A stretch of 64,000 nucleotides of DNA from UMGS1370 sp046957575 (GCA_046957575.1 JBKUOG010000003.1:62001-126000), one strand, 5' to 3'. Positions 35,457 to 45,110 are shown, counted from the stretch's first letter. Numbers and translations are program-made. The notes: generated by a model from the sequence alone, not told the origin.

Positions 35457-36481
35457 AACGTCACTCCCTTTTCTCCTGCTTCGATGGAACCGATTACATA
35501 AGGAGTATCTCCTGCTTTTCTCATGGCTTCCATAGCAGTCTCCACATCTGCCGGATCAACTGCTACAATCATACCGATACCCATGTTATAGGTGTTGTAC
35601 ATCATCTGCTCTTCAATCTGGCCTTTTTCTGCCAGCATCTTAAAGATAGGAGGAACTGGATAGCTGTCTTTCTTGATCACAGCTCTGGTGCCGTCTTTTA
35701 ACATACGCGGAACATTCTCATAGAATCCGCCGCCAGTAATATGGCTGCAGGCCTTTACCTTTACGCCTGCTTCTTTTACATTTTTCAGAGCTTTTACATA
35801 AATACGGGTCGGAGCAATCAGAGCTTCGCCAAGGGTTTTTCCAAGCTCGTCATAGTATGTATTTAATCCCTCTTTGGTCAGTTCCTTTTCAAATACTTTA
35901 CGGACTAACGAAAATCCGTTGCTGTGAATGCCGGTAGATGCCATGCCAATGAGAACGTCTCCAGCAGCCAGGTTTTCGCCGGTAATTAAATCTTTCTTAT
36001 CGACAATTCCAACTGCAAATCCAGCCAGGTCATACTCATCTTCCGGATAGAAACCAGGCATTTCTGCAGTCTCGCCGCCGATTAAGGCTGCTCCTGACTG
36101 CTTGCATCCGTCCGCTACGCCGCTTACGATGGTTGCAATTTTTTCCGGATAGTTTTTGCCGCAGGCAATATAGTCCAGGAAAAATAATGGCTCGCCGCCT
36201 GCACAAGCTACATCGTTGACACACATTGCCACGCAGTCGATTCCTACAGTATCATGTTTATCCATAATAAAGGCCAGTTTTAATTTGGTTCCTACGCCGT
36301 CTGTTCCGGATAATAAGGTCGGCTCTTCCATCTCTTTAAAAGAATTTAAAGAAAACGCGCCGGAAAATCCGCCCAGTCCGCCTAATACTTCTGGACGCAT
36401 AGTTCCCTGAACAAATTTTTTCATTAATTCTACTGACTTGTATCCTGCCTCAATATCAACTCCAGATTTCTTGTAATCCAT
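35450..36481 (-). CDS. purM: Phosphoribosylformylglycinamidine cyclo-ligase
   Basis: AIR synthetase closing the imidazole ring. The family features LLSGTDGVGTKLKLA, GIDCVAMCVNDVACAGGEPLFF and GLIGGETAEMPGFY-like (ALIGGETAEMPGFY) are seen. The start at 36481 (MDYKKSGVDIEAGY) lies five bases after GGAGG; an in-frame ATG at 36493 overlaps that site and is less likely. Length 343 is normal. Confidence 0.96.
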   Translation of the reverse strand: MDYKKSGVDIEAGYKSVELMKKFVQGTMRPEVLGGLGGFSGAFSLNSFKEMEEPTLLSGTDGVGTKLKLAFIMDKHDTVGIDCVAMCVNDVACAGGEPLFFLDYIACGKNYPEKIATIVSGVADGCKQSGAALIGGETAEMPGFYPEDEYDLAGFAVGIVDKKDLITGENLAAGDVLIGMASTGIHSNGFSLVRKVFEKELTKEGLNTYYDELGKTLGEALIAPTRIYVKALKNVKEAGVKVKACSHITGGGFYENVPRMLKDGTRAVIKKDSYPVPPIFKMLAEKGQIEEQMMYNTYNMGIGMIVAVDPADVETAMEAMRKAGDTPYVIGSIEAGEKGVTLC

Positions 36482-36538
36482 AACTTCCTCCATTGTAAAT
36501 TCCTGATACGATTGACGGTTCTGCTTTTAATCACTTTA

Positions 36539-37057
36539 TTACTTCTTCATCTGTGCCAAATACTCTTTGTATCCGATTTCATCCAGTTTTTCTGCCTTTT
36601 TTTCTACATCGCTTTTTAACTTTGCAGAATACTCTTTCAGTCTGCCAAGCAACGCTGCGTCAGAAGTTGCCAGAATCTTTGCTGCCAGAATACCGGCATT
36701 GGCGCCGCCATTGATTGCGACGGTTGCTACCGGAATACCAGACGGCATCTGAACGATGGAATATAAAGAATCTACGCCGCCCAGATCAGAAGTCTTCATG
36801 GGGATTCCAATTACCGGCATAGGGAAAATAGCGGCACACATACCTGGAAGATGGGCTGCCTTTCCTGCTCCTGCAATAATAACCTGAAAGCCTTTGCTCT
36901 CTGCTGATTTTGCATATTCAAAAAATACGTCCGGCTCTCTGTGGGCAGAAATAATCGTCATTTCAAACTCTACGCCCAATTCTTCTAGTACCTCTGCCGC
37001 TTTTGCCATAACCGGCATATCTGAGTCACTTCCCATTACAATTCCAACTTTTGCCAT
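36539..37057 (-). CDS. purE: N5-carboxyaminoimidazole ribonucleotide mutase
   Basis: Class I PurE. The substrate loop VGIVMGSDSDMPVM, the conserved SAHREPD with the catalytic His, and GAGKAAHLPGM are visible. The start at 37057 is preceded by GGAGGAG at five bases; the frame extends 16 codons upstream without a better site. First gene of the pur operon. No purK lies beside it. Confidence 0.95.
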   Translation of the reverse strand: MAKVGIVMGSDSDMPVMAKAAEVLEELGVEFEMTIISAHREPDVFFEYAKSAESKGFQVIIAGAGKAAHLPGMCAAIFPMPVIGIPMKTSDLGGVDSLYSIVQMPSGIPVATVAINGGANAGILAAKILATSDAALLGRLKEYSAKLKSDVEKKAEKLDEIGYKEYLAQMKK

Positions 37058-37167
37058 GTGTGCTCCTCCTTTTTCTGGTGCTTGACCTGGATTCATAATT
37101 TCCATGAATGTTTTTAATAAGTTTTTCTTATAAGTATGTTTTATGAATTAAATCTCACTTATTAATT

Positions 37168-37196
37168 ATAATACTAGGTTTTAAATCTGCCGTCAA
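37168..37196 (-). promoter_or_regulatory. Promoter of the pur operon
   Basis: On the minus strand TTGACG (37191-37196) and TATTAT (37168-37173) are 17 bases apart. The leader of about 105 bases is AT-rich and lacks the conserved core of a purine riboswitch, so control is probably by a DNA-binding regulator or absent. Confidence 0.7.
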
Positions 37197-37204
37197 TAGG
37201 ATTT

Positions 37205-39289
37205 TTAAGCTTCCAATGGTTCATTTAATTTTTCTGCTCCTGCCAGGGCAAAACGTCCGTTTTCAATGATAACCGTTTTCGTTCCGTCTGATCCGATGGC
37301 TGCAATCTCCCCCAGCTCGTCATAAGGAATGGTAATGTCGCAGTGACAGTTAAAGTACGCCTGGGAAACATCGGTTTTTCTTAAAATAGACACTTCATTG
37401 TCCCTGGCAATGACTTCTTTTCCATCTGGATTGTACATGGGCGCATCTTCTGACCAGCTGTAGCAGGTATCTCCAACTGCGAAATGAGGCCCCATTTTTT
37501 CTACAATCAGAATCGGAAGTTTGTCAATAATTCCATATTTTTCTGCCATTGCATAGGCAGTGGTATTGGTTCCGATGGCAAACTCGCCCAGAGGCAGGTT
37601 GTCATGGTTTCTCATAATGACCTGCTTTATCAGGGCTTTATTTTCCTCCGGATCTGCAAAATTATCGCACATATAACCGGTTACCCGTCCGTTTTTAAAC
37701 TGAACGGATAAGTTTTTAAACTGGATGTCTCCAATGTATACGTTTTCCACAAACAGCTCTCCATCTGTGCCGGAAAGCAGCGGAGAAGTAAAGACTTCGC
37801 CGACTGGAATGTTAACATCTGCCACGCAGTTTTCAAAATTTGTCTGGGAAGCCGGATCCGTCAGGGTATGGAGATGCACCCGGATATCCGTCCGGTTATT
37901 TCCTCTTCCCTTTACGGTCACATATTCTGCCTTATCTAAGGCGTCGATAATAACCTGCTGCATATCCCGGTATAATTCATAATCCAGGGTGTTGATTTTG
38001 ATGATTTCCCCGAAAATCTCCGGAAACTGTTGCCCTATCTCCGGCTTTGGAAATGCAATAATGGTAAAGCTGGTTTCTTCGCCAGGCTGGTACTGATCCA
38101 AAATCTGCATATATTCATTGGAATAAGCAATACTGACCTCTTCCTGGTGGCGGCTCAGCGAAAGAGCCTCTTTTTTGTTAACCGGCGTAAATCCTGCTTC
38201 TCCAAATGTCTCCACCACAGCCGGACCTGCGTTTAATCTTGCCAGATCCTTATACTCTTCCAGGGCGCTCTTGATGACCGAAAGTTTCCGTTCTTTTAAC
38301 GCGGTTCCCATATAAATAGCGCTGTCGTAGCGGTGGTCATAATCATACTGTTTATTAGGAGAAGTTCCGTAAAATCCCAGTTTCCGGTTGGGATTGCGGT
38401 TAATGGACTCTACTGCGGCCCGCAGGATGATTACGTCTTTTCCCATCTCTTTAAAATTGGAAATGGCCTTTTTTAACATCCGCTCAAATCCCAGTTCATA
38501 GCGGATGGATACGGTTTTCTTAATGGAAAGATCTCTTCCCATTACCTCAAAGCCTTTAGAAAACCCTTCTGTATAAGTATCGGCCATTTTATCAATGGTT
38601 TCCTGGGGAAGGCTGTTTAAAAATCCGGCTATCTGAAGTTCGGTATCAGAAATATACTCGCCGAACTGATACAGATACCTGAGATCGGAAAGGTCTTCGC
38701 CTGTAATAATATCTGCCGCAAAGGATAAAGAAGGATCCAGGGATTCCCTGGTGCGGTAGGACACAGTCTGATCCGCATAATCGCTGACAAACCAGTACAG
38801 CACGTCTTTTACTTCCTGGGCTTTCGGAATCCCTTCTTCAAATAAATTGTAAATTTCAATAAACGTCTCGTTTAAGACGGTAATGTTCCACAGACGGCTC
38901 TCAAACGCATATACGATCTGCCCTCTGATTTCTGTATATAAAAACGCCAGAAGCGGGCCATACTCTTCTCCCAGCTTCTTTACCGCATAAGCAGGATTGG
39001 CGTAGCTTTCTTCATAATGATCCGGTAAAATATCTGCATAGAAGGACTTATTTTCTTCTGCCAGTTCCTCCAGGCTGAACGAATGAATATATTTGCTGAC
39101 TCCGGCCCGGTTCAGCTTTTCTGCCAGTTCCCCAATCCGGCCGATAAATCCGGCAACGCCTGCAAAATAATCCCTGAACGGTTCTGTTACCGCCTGTTCA
39201 TCTTTCATCTGGCGGATTCGTTCCAATGACAGTTCATATCGTTCTAATACAGACTCATTTTCTTCTTTCCATAGTTCGCGGTAATCCAT
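37205..39289 (-). CDS. M29-like aminopeptidase with long N-terminal extension
   Basis: The C-terminal 400 or so residues resemble M29 (AmpS/aminopeptidase T) metallopeptidases: IPVGEVFTSPLLSGTDGE with a metal-ligand Glu, LGEFAIGTNTTAYAM, and EKMGPHFAVGDTCY with a His ligand. About 250-300 N-terminal residues are mainly helical, acidic and of unknown function, making the protein far longer than the usual 370-415. It has no signal peptide. The start overlaps nothing but lies five bases from the preceding small membrane gene. It probably trims peptides in the cytoplasm. Confidence 0.78.
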   Translation of the reverse strand: MDYRELWKEENESVLERYELSLERIRQMKDEQAVTEPFRDYFAGVAGFIGRIGELAEKLNRAGVSKYIHSFSLEELAEENKSFYADILPDHYEESYANPAYAVKKLGEEYGPLLAFLYTEIRGQIVYAFESRLWNITVLNETFIEIYNLFEEGIPKAQEVKDVLYWFVSDYADQTVSYRTRESLDPSLSFAADIITGEDLSDLRYLYQFGEYISDTELQIAGFLNSLPQETIDKMADTYTEGFSKGFEVMGRDLSIKKTVSIRYELGFERMLKKAISNFKEMGKDVIILRAAVESINRNPNRKLGFYGTSPNKQYDYDHRYDSAIYMGTALKERKLSVIKSALEEYKDLARLNAGPAVVETFGEAGFTPVNKKEALSLSRHQEEVSIAYSNEYMQILDQYQPGEETSFTIIAFPKPEIGQQFPEIFGEIIKINTLDYELYRDMQQVIIDALDKAEYVTVKGRGNNRTDIRVHLHTLTDPASQTNFENCVADVNIPVGEVFTSPLLSGTDGELFVENVYIGDIQFKNLSVQFKNGRVTGYMCDNFADPEENKALIKQVIMRNHDNLPLGEFAIGTNTTAYAMAEKYGIIDKLPILIVEKMGPHFAVGDTCYSWSEDAPMYNPDGKEVIARDNEVSILRKTDVSQAYFNCHCDITIPYDELGEIAAIGSDGTKTVIIENGRFALAGAEKLNEPLEA

Positions 39290-39293
39290 TGTC

Positions 39294-39641
39294 TCAGCTC
39301 CTTATTCCTATCATAATCATAACCAGCCACGCAAAAACCAGAATTCCGCTTACCGGCAGACTGATTCTGGCCAGTATGTAATTTTTTTCCTTTTCGTGAA
39401 ATGCATGGATGCTGTACCACAGTCCCAGCACAGAAAATACCAGACTGGAAAACCCAAATGCTCCGGCATACATACCGCTTTGGCCCTGCTCTTTGACTGT
39501 AATGTACATGGTTCCGGCAAATAAAATCAGCCCTGCGGCTGAGAGCCCCAGGGACCATTTACTGTGTTTTGCCAAAGGTTTCCGGATATAGGAAACCTTT
39601 TTCGGCTTATCTGGCTGTCCTTTTTTTCTTTTTCCTAACAC
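39294..39641 (-). CDS. Small three-helix membrane protein (DUF6142-like)
   Basis: 115 residues: a basic cytoplasmic start (KRKKGQPDKPKKVSYIRKP), then three hydrophobic helices (about 30-48, 57-77 and 90-112). It resembles Lachnospiraceae membrane proteins I know as DUF6142, without a known function. It overlaps the VanZ-family gene by 35 bases, so the two are probably co-translated. Confidence 0.68.
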   Translation of the reverse strand: MLGKRKKGQPDKPKKVSYIRKPLAKHSKWSLGLSAAGLILFAGTMYITVKEQGQSGMYAGAFGFSSLVFSVLGLWYSIHAFHEKEKNYILARISLPVSGILVFAWLVMIMIGIRS

Positions 39642-40095
39642 GATGCTTACTCCTTACCATCTGTACTATCTGATACAGAATATAGCCAAACACTGCTCCT
39701 GATACATTCAGCATAATATCATCTACATCAAAACTTCCCACTTTAAATACAAGCTGAACCGTTTCCACTGACAAGCTGAAAAAGAAACATATCAAAAAGG
39801 TGTTATACCATTTTTTGCTTCTGCGGCTGACTATGGGAAGGAAAAAGCCAGCCGGCAGAAACCCTGCAATATTGCCGATGACATTTAACAGAAAACTTTT
39901 GATTCCCACCACATCCCGGTATGTCCAGAATCTGCGGATCTCCTTAAATAGTTCCAGATTATAGGCATAGGTGTCCTGAGGCCTGGTGGTTCTCCCGAAC
40001 TCTTCCGCAAAGAACAGAAAATAGACCAGCAGGATCAGGTACGAAAGAAACAACACCCAGCCCAGCTTCTGGTTCTTTGTCGTATTTTTGATCAT
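39607..40095 (-). CDS. VanZ-family membrane protein
   Basis: 162 residues with four or five helices. Family features are the N-terminal WVLFLSYLILLVYFLFF, the NVIGNIAGFLPAGFFLP loop and SVETVQLVFKVGSFDVDDIMLNVSGAVFGY. VanZ relatives occur in many Firmicutes outside vancomycin clusters and their role is unclear; VanZ itself lowers teicoplanin susceptibility. A basic tail (RSKHRVRKKKKRTAR) ends the protein. Confidence 0.85.
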   Translation of the reverse strand: MIKNTTKNQKLGWVLFLSYLILLVYFLFFAEEFGRTTRPQDTYAYNLELFKEIRRFWTYRDVVGIKSFLLNVIGNIAGFLPAGFFLPIVSRRSKKWYNTFLICFFFSLSVETVQLVFKVGSFDVDDIMLNVSGAVFGYILYQIVQMVRSKHRVRKKKKRTAR

Positions 40096-40107
40096 GTAAT
40101 GCCCCGC

Positions 40108-40257
40108 TTAAAATTCAATTTCTGATTTGCGCTTTAATAAAAGCGCTCCGTTGACAATGGCAACGATTCCAACCGCCAGTCCTGTGACGGCTGCAATGAT
40201 CCCAATGGCAATGCTTCCTGCTCCTACATTGCGCATGGTTTTATATACTCGCTCCAT
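40108..40257 (-). CDS. 49-residue single-helix membrane protein
   Basis: Small protein with a Gly/Ala-rich hydrophobic helix (about residues 13-41, IAIGIIAAVTGLAVG) and a basic C-terminus LLKRKSEIEF. A GGAGAG site precedes the ATG at 40257. It sits between pyrE (36 bases) and the VanZ gene (12 bases) and is probably part of the same transcript. Function unknown. Confidence 0.7.
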   Translation of the reverse strand: MERVYKTMRNVGAGSIAIGIIAAVTGLAVGIVAIVNGALLLKRKSEIEF

Positions 40258-40292
40258 AACTTCTCTCCTTCCGGTCCTGCAAAATCCTGCTT

Positions 40293-40967
40293 CTATTTTG
40301 CCCCATACTGTTCATAATACGCATCAATCGCAGCTTTAATCGCATCGTCAATCACCACTTTGCCGCCGCACTCTCTGTTATACAGATATTCGGTAACTTC
40401 CTGCATGTTGACAATAGCTGCAGTTGGGAAACCGTACAGATCCTGAATCTCTTCTAAGGCGCTCTTTTCGCCTTTTCCTCTTTCCATACGGTTTAAGGAG
40501 ACAATTAACCCTTTGATTTCCACATTGCCCTGAGCCTTTAAAATTGGGAAGGTCTCTTCGATGGACTTGCCGGAGGTGGTAACATCCTCAATCACAACAA
40601 CTCTGTCCCCATCTTTAATTGGGCTTCCAAGTAAAATGCCGGTATCCCCATGATCTTTTACTTCTTTCCGGTTGGAGCAGTATTTTACATCTTTTCCGTA
40701 CAGTTCGCTGATTGCCATAGCAGTTGCAACACTTAACGGGATTCCCTTGTAAGCCGGTCCAAATAAAACGTCAAAATCCAGACCGTAGTTGTCGTGAATA
40801 GCTTTTGCATAATATTCACCCAGTTTGCGAAGCTGGGTTCCGGTTACGTAAGCGCCTGCATTCATAAAGAATGGGGACTTGCGTCCGCTCTTTAATGTAA
40901 AATCTCCAAATTTTAAGACATTGCTGTCTACCATAAATTCGATAAATTCCTGTTTGTACTGTTCCAT
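40293..40967 (-). CDS. pyrE: Orotate phosphoribosyltransferase
   Basis: Converts orotate and PRPP to OMP. The PRPP-binding motif VVVIEDVTTSGKSI is intact, and the substrate segment PLSVATAMAISELYG and the flexible loop with NRKEVKDHG are present. Length 224 is normal. It is the last pyrimidine gene of the pyrF-K-D-E cluster. Confidence 0.96.
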   Translation of the reverse strand: MEQYKQEFIEFMVDSNVLKFGDFTLKSGRKSPFFMNAGAYVTGTQLRKLGEYYAKAIHDNYGLDFDVLFGPAYKGIPLSVATAMAISELYGKDVKYCSNRKEVKDHGDTGILLGSPIKDGDRVVVIEDVTTSGKSIEETFPILKAQGNVEIKGLIVSLNRMERGKGEKSALEEIQDLYGFPTAAIVNMQEVTEYLYNRECGGKVVIDDAIKAAIDAYYEQYGAK

Positions 40968-41001
40968 ATCTAAACCTCCATATTTAAGGACATGATTCTT
41001 T

Positions 41002-41904
41002 TTATCTCACCGCTCCGATTAATTCCCGGATGTCTTCAATCTGGTGCTTTCTCATGTAGCTTTCGATTCCTGCTGCAATCTCTTCCGTTGCATAAGGATT
41101 GTGGAAATTGGCGGTTCCCACTGCTACTGCAGAAGCTCCTGCTAAAATAAATTCCATGGCGTCGTCGGCATTCATAATGCCGCCCATGCCGATAATCGGC
41201 AGTTTTACCGCCTGGGCTACCTGGTAAACCATCCGCACTGCTACCGGCTTTACGGCAGGTCCGGACATACCGCCGGTACGGTTTGCCACTGCAAAGGTTC
41301 TCTTATTGATGTCAATCTTCATACCGGTCAGGGTATTAATCAGGGAAAGCACATCTGCGCCGCCGGCTTCTGCTGCTTTTGCCATTACGGTAATATCCGT
41401 AACATTGGGGCTTAACTTCATAATTACCGGCTGTTTTGCATGTTTCTTCACTTCTCTGGTAATGGCCTCAACTGCCTTGGGATCCTGTCCGAACGCAATG
41501 CCGCCTTCTTTTACATTAGGACAGGAAATGTTGATTTCCAGCATATCCACTGACTCATCTCCCAGCCGCTCTACTACTTCGATGTAGTCTTCTGTGGTCT
41601 TTCCGCAGACATTGACAATAATTTTGGTGTCGTACTGCTTTAAAAACGGAATGTCTCTTTTTACAAACACATCAATGCCTGGATTCTGTAATCCGATGGC
41701 ATTGATCATGCCGCCGTAAGTCTCTGCAATACGGGGAGTCGGATTGCCCGGCCAGGGCACATTGGCAACGCCTTTGGTTACCACTGCTCCCAGCTTGTTT
41801 AAATCTACCATCTCGCCGTATTCCGCGCCGGAACCAAAGGTTCCGGAAGCTGTCATGACCGGATTTTTTAATTCTACTCCAGCCAGGTTGACTCTGGTAT
41901 TCAT
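41002..41904 (-). CDS. pyrD: Dihydroorotate dehydrogenase B, catalytic subunit
   Basis: FMN enzyme oxidising dihydroorotate. The active-site Cys is in EINISCPNVKEGG, which marks a Cys-type class 1B enzyme, and the FMN site GMGGIMNADDAMEFILAGA is present. Pairing with PyrK makes it the NAD-linked heterotetramer. Its ATG overlaps the pyrK stop codon by one base (TAATG). Confidence 0.96.
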   Translation of the reverse strand: MNTRVNLAGVELKNPVMTASGTFGSGAEYGEMVDLNKLGAVVTKGVANVPWPGNPTPRIAETYGGMINAIGLQNPGIDVFVKRDIPFLKQYDTKIIVNVCGKTTEDYIEVVERLGDESVDMLEINISCPNVKEGGIAFGQDPKAVEAITREVKKHAKQPVIMKLSPNVTDITVMAKAAEAGGADVLSLINTLTGMKIDINKRTFAVANRTGGMSGPAVKPVAVRMVYQVAQAVKLPIIGMGGIMNADDAMEFILAGASAVAVGTANFHNPYATEEIAAGIESYMRKHQIEDIRELIGAVR

Positions 41905-42680
41905 TACAGCTCCACCTCCTCTGCCCGGAAAACAGGACCATCTTTGCAGATTCTCTTGTTATGGACATGGGAATGTTCGTCTACGTCTTTTGACTTGCAG
42001 ACGCAGGCCAGACACGCGCCGATGCCGCAGGCCATCTTCTCTTCCAGGGATAAGTAACACTCAATGTTGTTTTCTAATGCGTAAGCTTTGATTGCCCGAA
42101 GCATCGGGGTTGGGCCGCAGGCAAAAATCACGTCTGCTTCCAGGCCGTTTTCCCTGATTGCATCCATAACGTTTCCTTTTGTGCCCACGCTGTCGTCTTC
42201 TGTAGCAACGTATACGGCTGCATATGGTTCAAACTCTTCCTTTAAAAACATAGCGGCATCCCGATAGCCAAGGACGGCCTGTTTTTCACAGTCCAGTTCT
42301 TTTGCCAGCTCCAGCATAGGAGGCACGCCAATACCGCCGCCGATTAAAAACGCCTTTTTTCCAGCCATCTGATCCAGTGGGAATCCATTGCCCAGGGGAC
42401 CTAAAATATCAATGGAATCTCCTGTCTGATAATGAGAAAATTCTTCGGTTCCAGCGCCTGCCACCCGGTAAACCAGACGGATCCGGCCCTGTTCTTTTTC
42501 TACTTCGCAGAGACTGATGGGTCTTGGAAGCAGTTTTGCGCCGTCTTTGGAATATACGGAAACAAATTGTCCGGCTTTTGCCTGGGAAGCTACCGGCTCT
42601 GCGTCAATCCACATACTGTAAATGCCGTCTGCCAGTTTTTCCTGACTGGCCACGGATGCTGTTAATTTTACCTGTGCCAT
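41904..42680 (-). CDS. pyrK: Dihydroorotate dehydrogenase B, electron-transfer subunit
   Basis: FAD and [2Fe-2S] subunit passing electrons from PyrD to NAD. The FAD segment RPISLCEVEKEQGR, the NAD-binding IGGGIGVPPMLELAK and the cluster motif CGIGACLACVCK near residue 220 are seen. Length 258 is usual. It lies 17 bases after pyrF. Confidence 0.95.
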   Translation of the reverse strand: MAQVKLTASVASQEKLADGIYSMWIDAEPVASQAKAGQFVSVYSKDGAKLLPRPISLCEVEKEQGRIRLVYRVAGAGTEEFSHYQTGDSIDILGPLGNGFPLDQMAGKKAFLIGGGIGVPPMLELAKELDCEKQAVLGYRDAAMFLKEEFEPYAAVYVATEDDSVGTKGNVMDAIRENGLEADVIFACGPTPMLRAIKAYALENNIECYLSLEEKMACGIGACLACVCKSKDVDEHSHVHNKRICKDGPVFRAEEVEL

Positions 42681-42697
42681 CGTTTCCTCCTGGTCGA

Positions 42698-43615
42698 TTA
42701 TAATACGCTGTTAATGTCTGCTGCCATATCGATCACTGCCTGTCTGGAAGCGTCAGCAAAATGTTTTGGACCAAACTTCTCGTAAGAAGCGTTCTTATAT
42801 GCTGCAATAATGCCTCTGGAAGAGTTGACAATGGCGCCTAAACCGTCTTCATTAAAGCAGTATTTTAAGTCTTCGGCAGTACCGCCCTGAGCGCCGTAGC
42901 CAGGTACTAAGAAATAGGTGTTCGGCATTAATTTTCTTAAAATACGGCTCATTTCCGGATAAGTTGCGCCTACTACTGCACCTACGTTGCTGTAGGTTCC
43001 GTCCATGGACTCTCTGCCCCACTCTACTACCTTATCTGCAACCAGCTCATATACCGGACGTCCGTCTACTAACTTGTCCTGGAATTCGCCGCTGGAAGGA
43101 TTGGAAGTCTTAACCAGAATAAACAGACCCTTGTCGTTCTCCTTGCAGACATCAACAAATGGCTTAATGCCGTCTGTTCCAAAATATGGATTAACGGTTA
43201 CAAAATCTGTGCCGAAACCGGAACATATGTTGGATCCTACTTTTACGTTTCCAATATGTGCGGTTGCGTATGCAGCGGAAGTAGAACCGATGTCGCCTCT
43301 CTTGGCGTCGCCGATTACAACCAGACCCTTTTCCTGACAATAATCAACGGTTTTCTTATACACTTTCAGGCCTTCGATACCAAACTGCTCATACATGGCG
43401 ATCTGAGGCTTTACAGATGGAATCAAATCATAGGTAGCGTCTACAATTGCTTTATTAAACTGCCAGATTGCGTCAGCTGCACCTTCTAATGTCTCACCGT
43501 ACTCGGAAAAAGACTTCTGCAGCAGATGATCTGGAAGGTAAGACAGCATTGGATCCAGTCCAACACAGATAGGCGCTTTGGTTTTCTGAATTTTTTCAAT
43601 TAACTTCTGAATCAT
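42698..43615 (-). CDS. pyrF: Orotidine 5'-phosphate decarboxylase
   Basis: Last step of UMP synthesis. The catalytic Asp/Lys array lies in VIGDAKRGDIGSTSAAYA, the N-terminal substrate site in PICVGLDPML, and the phosphate loop near VPGYGAQGGTAED. At 305 residues it belongs to the longer PyrF subtype. The start at 43615 has AAGGAGG eight bases upstream; the frame extends 17 codons further without support. First gene of the pyr cluster. No PyrR attenuator is evident in the short leader. Confidence 0.95.
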   Translation of the reverse strand: MIQKLIEKIQKTKAPICVGLDPMLSYLPDHLLQKSFSEYGETLEGAADAIWQFNKAIVDATYDLIPSVKPQIAMYEQFGIEGLKVYKKTVDYCQEKGLVVIGDAKRGDIGSTSAAYATAHIGNVKVGSNICSGFGTDFVTVNPYFGTDGIKPFVDVCKENDKGLFILVKTSNPSSGEFQDKLVDGRPVYELVADKVVEWGRESMDGTYSNVGAVVGATYPEMSRILRKLMPNTYFLVPGYGAQGGTAEDLKYCFNEDGLGAIVNSSRGIIAAYKNASYEKFGPKHFADASRQAVIDMAADINSVL

Positions 43616-43751
43616 AGGGAATTCCTCCTTAATATATCTATAGGCATACTGAATATAGTTTATCATAAGTTTGCCAAATAGAACACCCCTATTTTTTATA
43701 GCGATTTAGTTGGTTTCGTTCCAGCTTCTGCAAAAAATTATTAATAAACCA

Positions 43752-43780
43752 GTGACATTTTGGAAATTTTATAGTATAAT
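43752..43780 (+). promoter_or_regulatory. Promoter of the flavodiiron gene
   Basis: GTGACA (43752-43757) and a consensus TATAAT (43775-43780) are 17 bases apart, about 90 bases before the ATG. An AT-rich segment with CTAATTCTCATTAC (43813-43826) follows and weakly recalls a Fur-type half site. Confidence 0.65.
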
Positions 43781-43868
43781 AATGAATTTGGAACATGTAA
43801 GTAAGTCAAAACTAATTCTCATTACACTTACCATATATTTTATTTATAGAAAGAAAGGTGGAACTTTC

Positions 43869-45077
43869 ATGCATTGTACAAGAAAAGTAACTGACAGTAT
43901 TCACTGGGTAGGCGGAAATGATCGCCGTCTTGCCTTATTTGAAAACCTGTTTCCTGTCCCCAATGGAGTGTCCTACAATTCCTACGTGATTGTGGATGAA
44001 AAGACCGCTCTTATGGATACCGCGGATCCTTCTATCCGGAACCAGTTTTTGGAAAATGTTCAGCACGTCCTTGACGGCCGTTCTCTGGACTACCTTGTTG
44101 TAAACCATATGGAACCGGATCACTGCTCTGCTATCGCAGACATTATGACTCTGTATCCAAATGTCAAAATTGTGGGCAATGCCAAAACATTCCAGATTAT
44201 GGGACAATTTTATTCCATTCAGGATTTGTCTGATCACTCGGTGATTGTAAAAGATGGAGAAACTTTATCTCTTGGAACCCATACCCTGCATTTTTCCATG
44301 ACGCCCATGGTACACTGGCCAGAAGTAATGGTTACTTATGAATCTTCTGAAAAAGTGCTGTTTTCTGCAGATGCGTTCGGCACCTTCGGCGCATTAAACG
44401 GCAATATTTTTAATGATGAAATTGATTTTGACAGAGACTGGCTGGATGACGCCAGAAGATATTATACCAATATTGTAGGCAAATTCGGCGTTCAAGTTCA
44501 GTCTGCCATTAAAAAACTTGGCGCTCTGGATATTCAGGTTATCTGCCCCTTACATGGCCCCATCTGGAGAAGCAACATTCCATACCTTTTGGACAAATAT
44601 CAGCTTTGGAGCACCTACACACCTGAAGAAAAATCCGTTGTAATTCTCTATGGATCCATGTACGGCAACACTGAAAACGCTGCTAATGTCCTGGCTGCCA
44701 TGCTGGCAGAAAAAGGTGTGAAGCATATTGCTGTATACGACGTTTCTTCCACCCATGTTTCCCAGGTGATTTCAGAATCGTTCCGCGCCAGCCACATTGT
44801 TCTGGCCGCCCCTACTTACAACGGAGGGCTGTATCCGGCCATGGAACATGTGCTGCTGGATATGAAAGCTTTAAACCTGCAAAACCGCACCGTAGCACTC
44901 TTAGACAACGGTTCCTGGGCCAGCACTGCTTCCAAACAAATGAAAGCCATTTTGGAAACCATGAAAAATATGACTGTGTTAGAATCCATTATCAGCCTGC
45001 GCTCTTCTCTCAATGACGCCCAGATGGATGCTTTAAAATCCATGGCTGAGACACTTGCAGAAGCGGTAACAAAATAG
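43869..45077 (+). CDS. Flavodiiron protein (FprA-type oxygen or NO reductase)
   Basis: Cytoplasmic enzyme that reduces O2 to water and/or NO to N2O in anaerobes. An N-terminal metallo-beta-lactamase domain holds the diiron ligands: HMEPDH, His in MVHWPEVM, Asp in FSADAFG and His in CPLHGP. A C-terminal flavodoxin domain follows, with FMN loop YGSMYGNTENAA. At 402 residues there is no rubredoxin extension, so it needs separate electron donors. The start at 43869 (MHCTRKV) has AGGTGG upstream; the open frame extends 53 codons across the promoter. Confidence 0.95.
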   Translation: MHCTRKVTDSIHWVGGNDRRLALFENLFPVPNGVSYNSYVIVDEKTALMDTADPSIRNQFLENVQHVLDGRSLDYLVVNHMEPDHCSAIADIMTLYPNVKIVGNAKTFQIMGQFYSIQDLSDHSVIVKDGETLSLGTHTLHFSMTPMVHWPEVMVTYESSEKVLFSADAFGTFGALNGNIFNDEIDFDRDWLDDARRYYTNIVGKFGVQVQSAIKKLGALDIQVICPLHGPIWRSNIPYLLDKYQLWSTYTPEEKSVVILYGSMYGNTENAANVLAAMLAEKGVKHIAVYDVSSTHVSQVISESFRASHIVLAAPTYNGGLYPAMEHVLLDMKALNLQNRTVALLDNGSWASTASKQMKAILETMKNMTVLESIISLRSSLNDAQMDALKSMAETLAEAVTK

Positions 45078-45110
45078 GGCGTATTGCCTTATTCCGGCTG
45101 TCTGCATGAT

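Noticed and set aside
37058..37167. Purine riboswitch upstream of purE
   Set aside because: The leader is short and AT-rich and lacks the conserved aptamer core.
40127..40339. Plus-strand frame of 70 codons
   Set aside because: It is antisense to the 49-residue membrane protein and the end of pyrE and has no ribosome-binding site.
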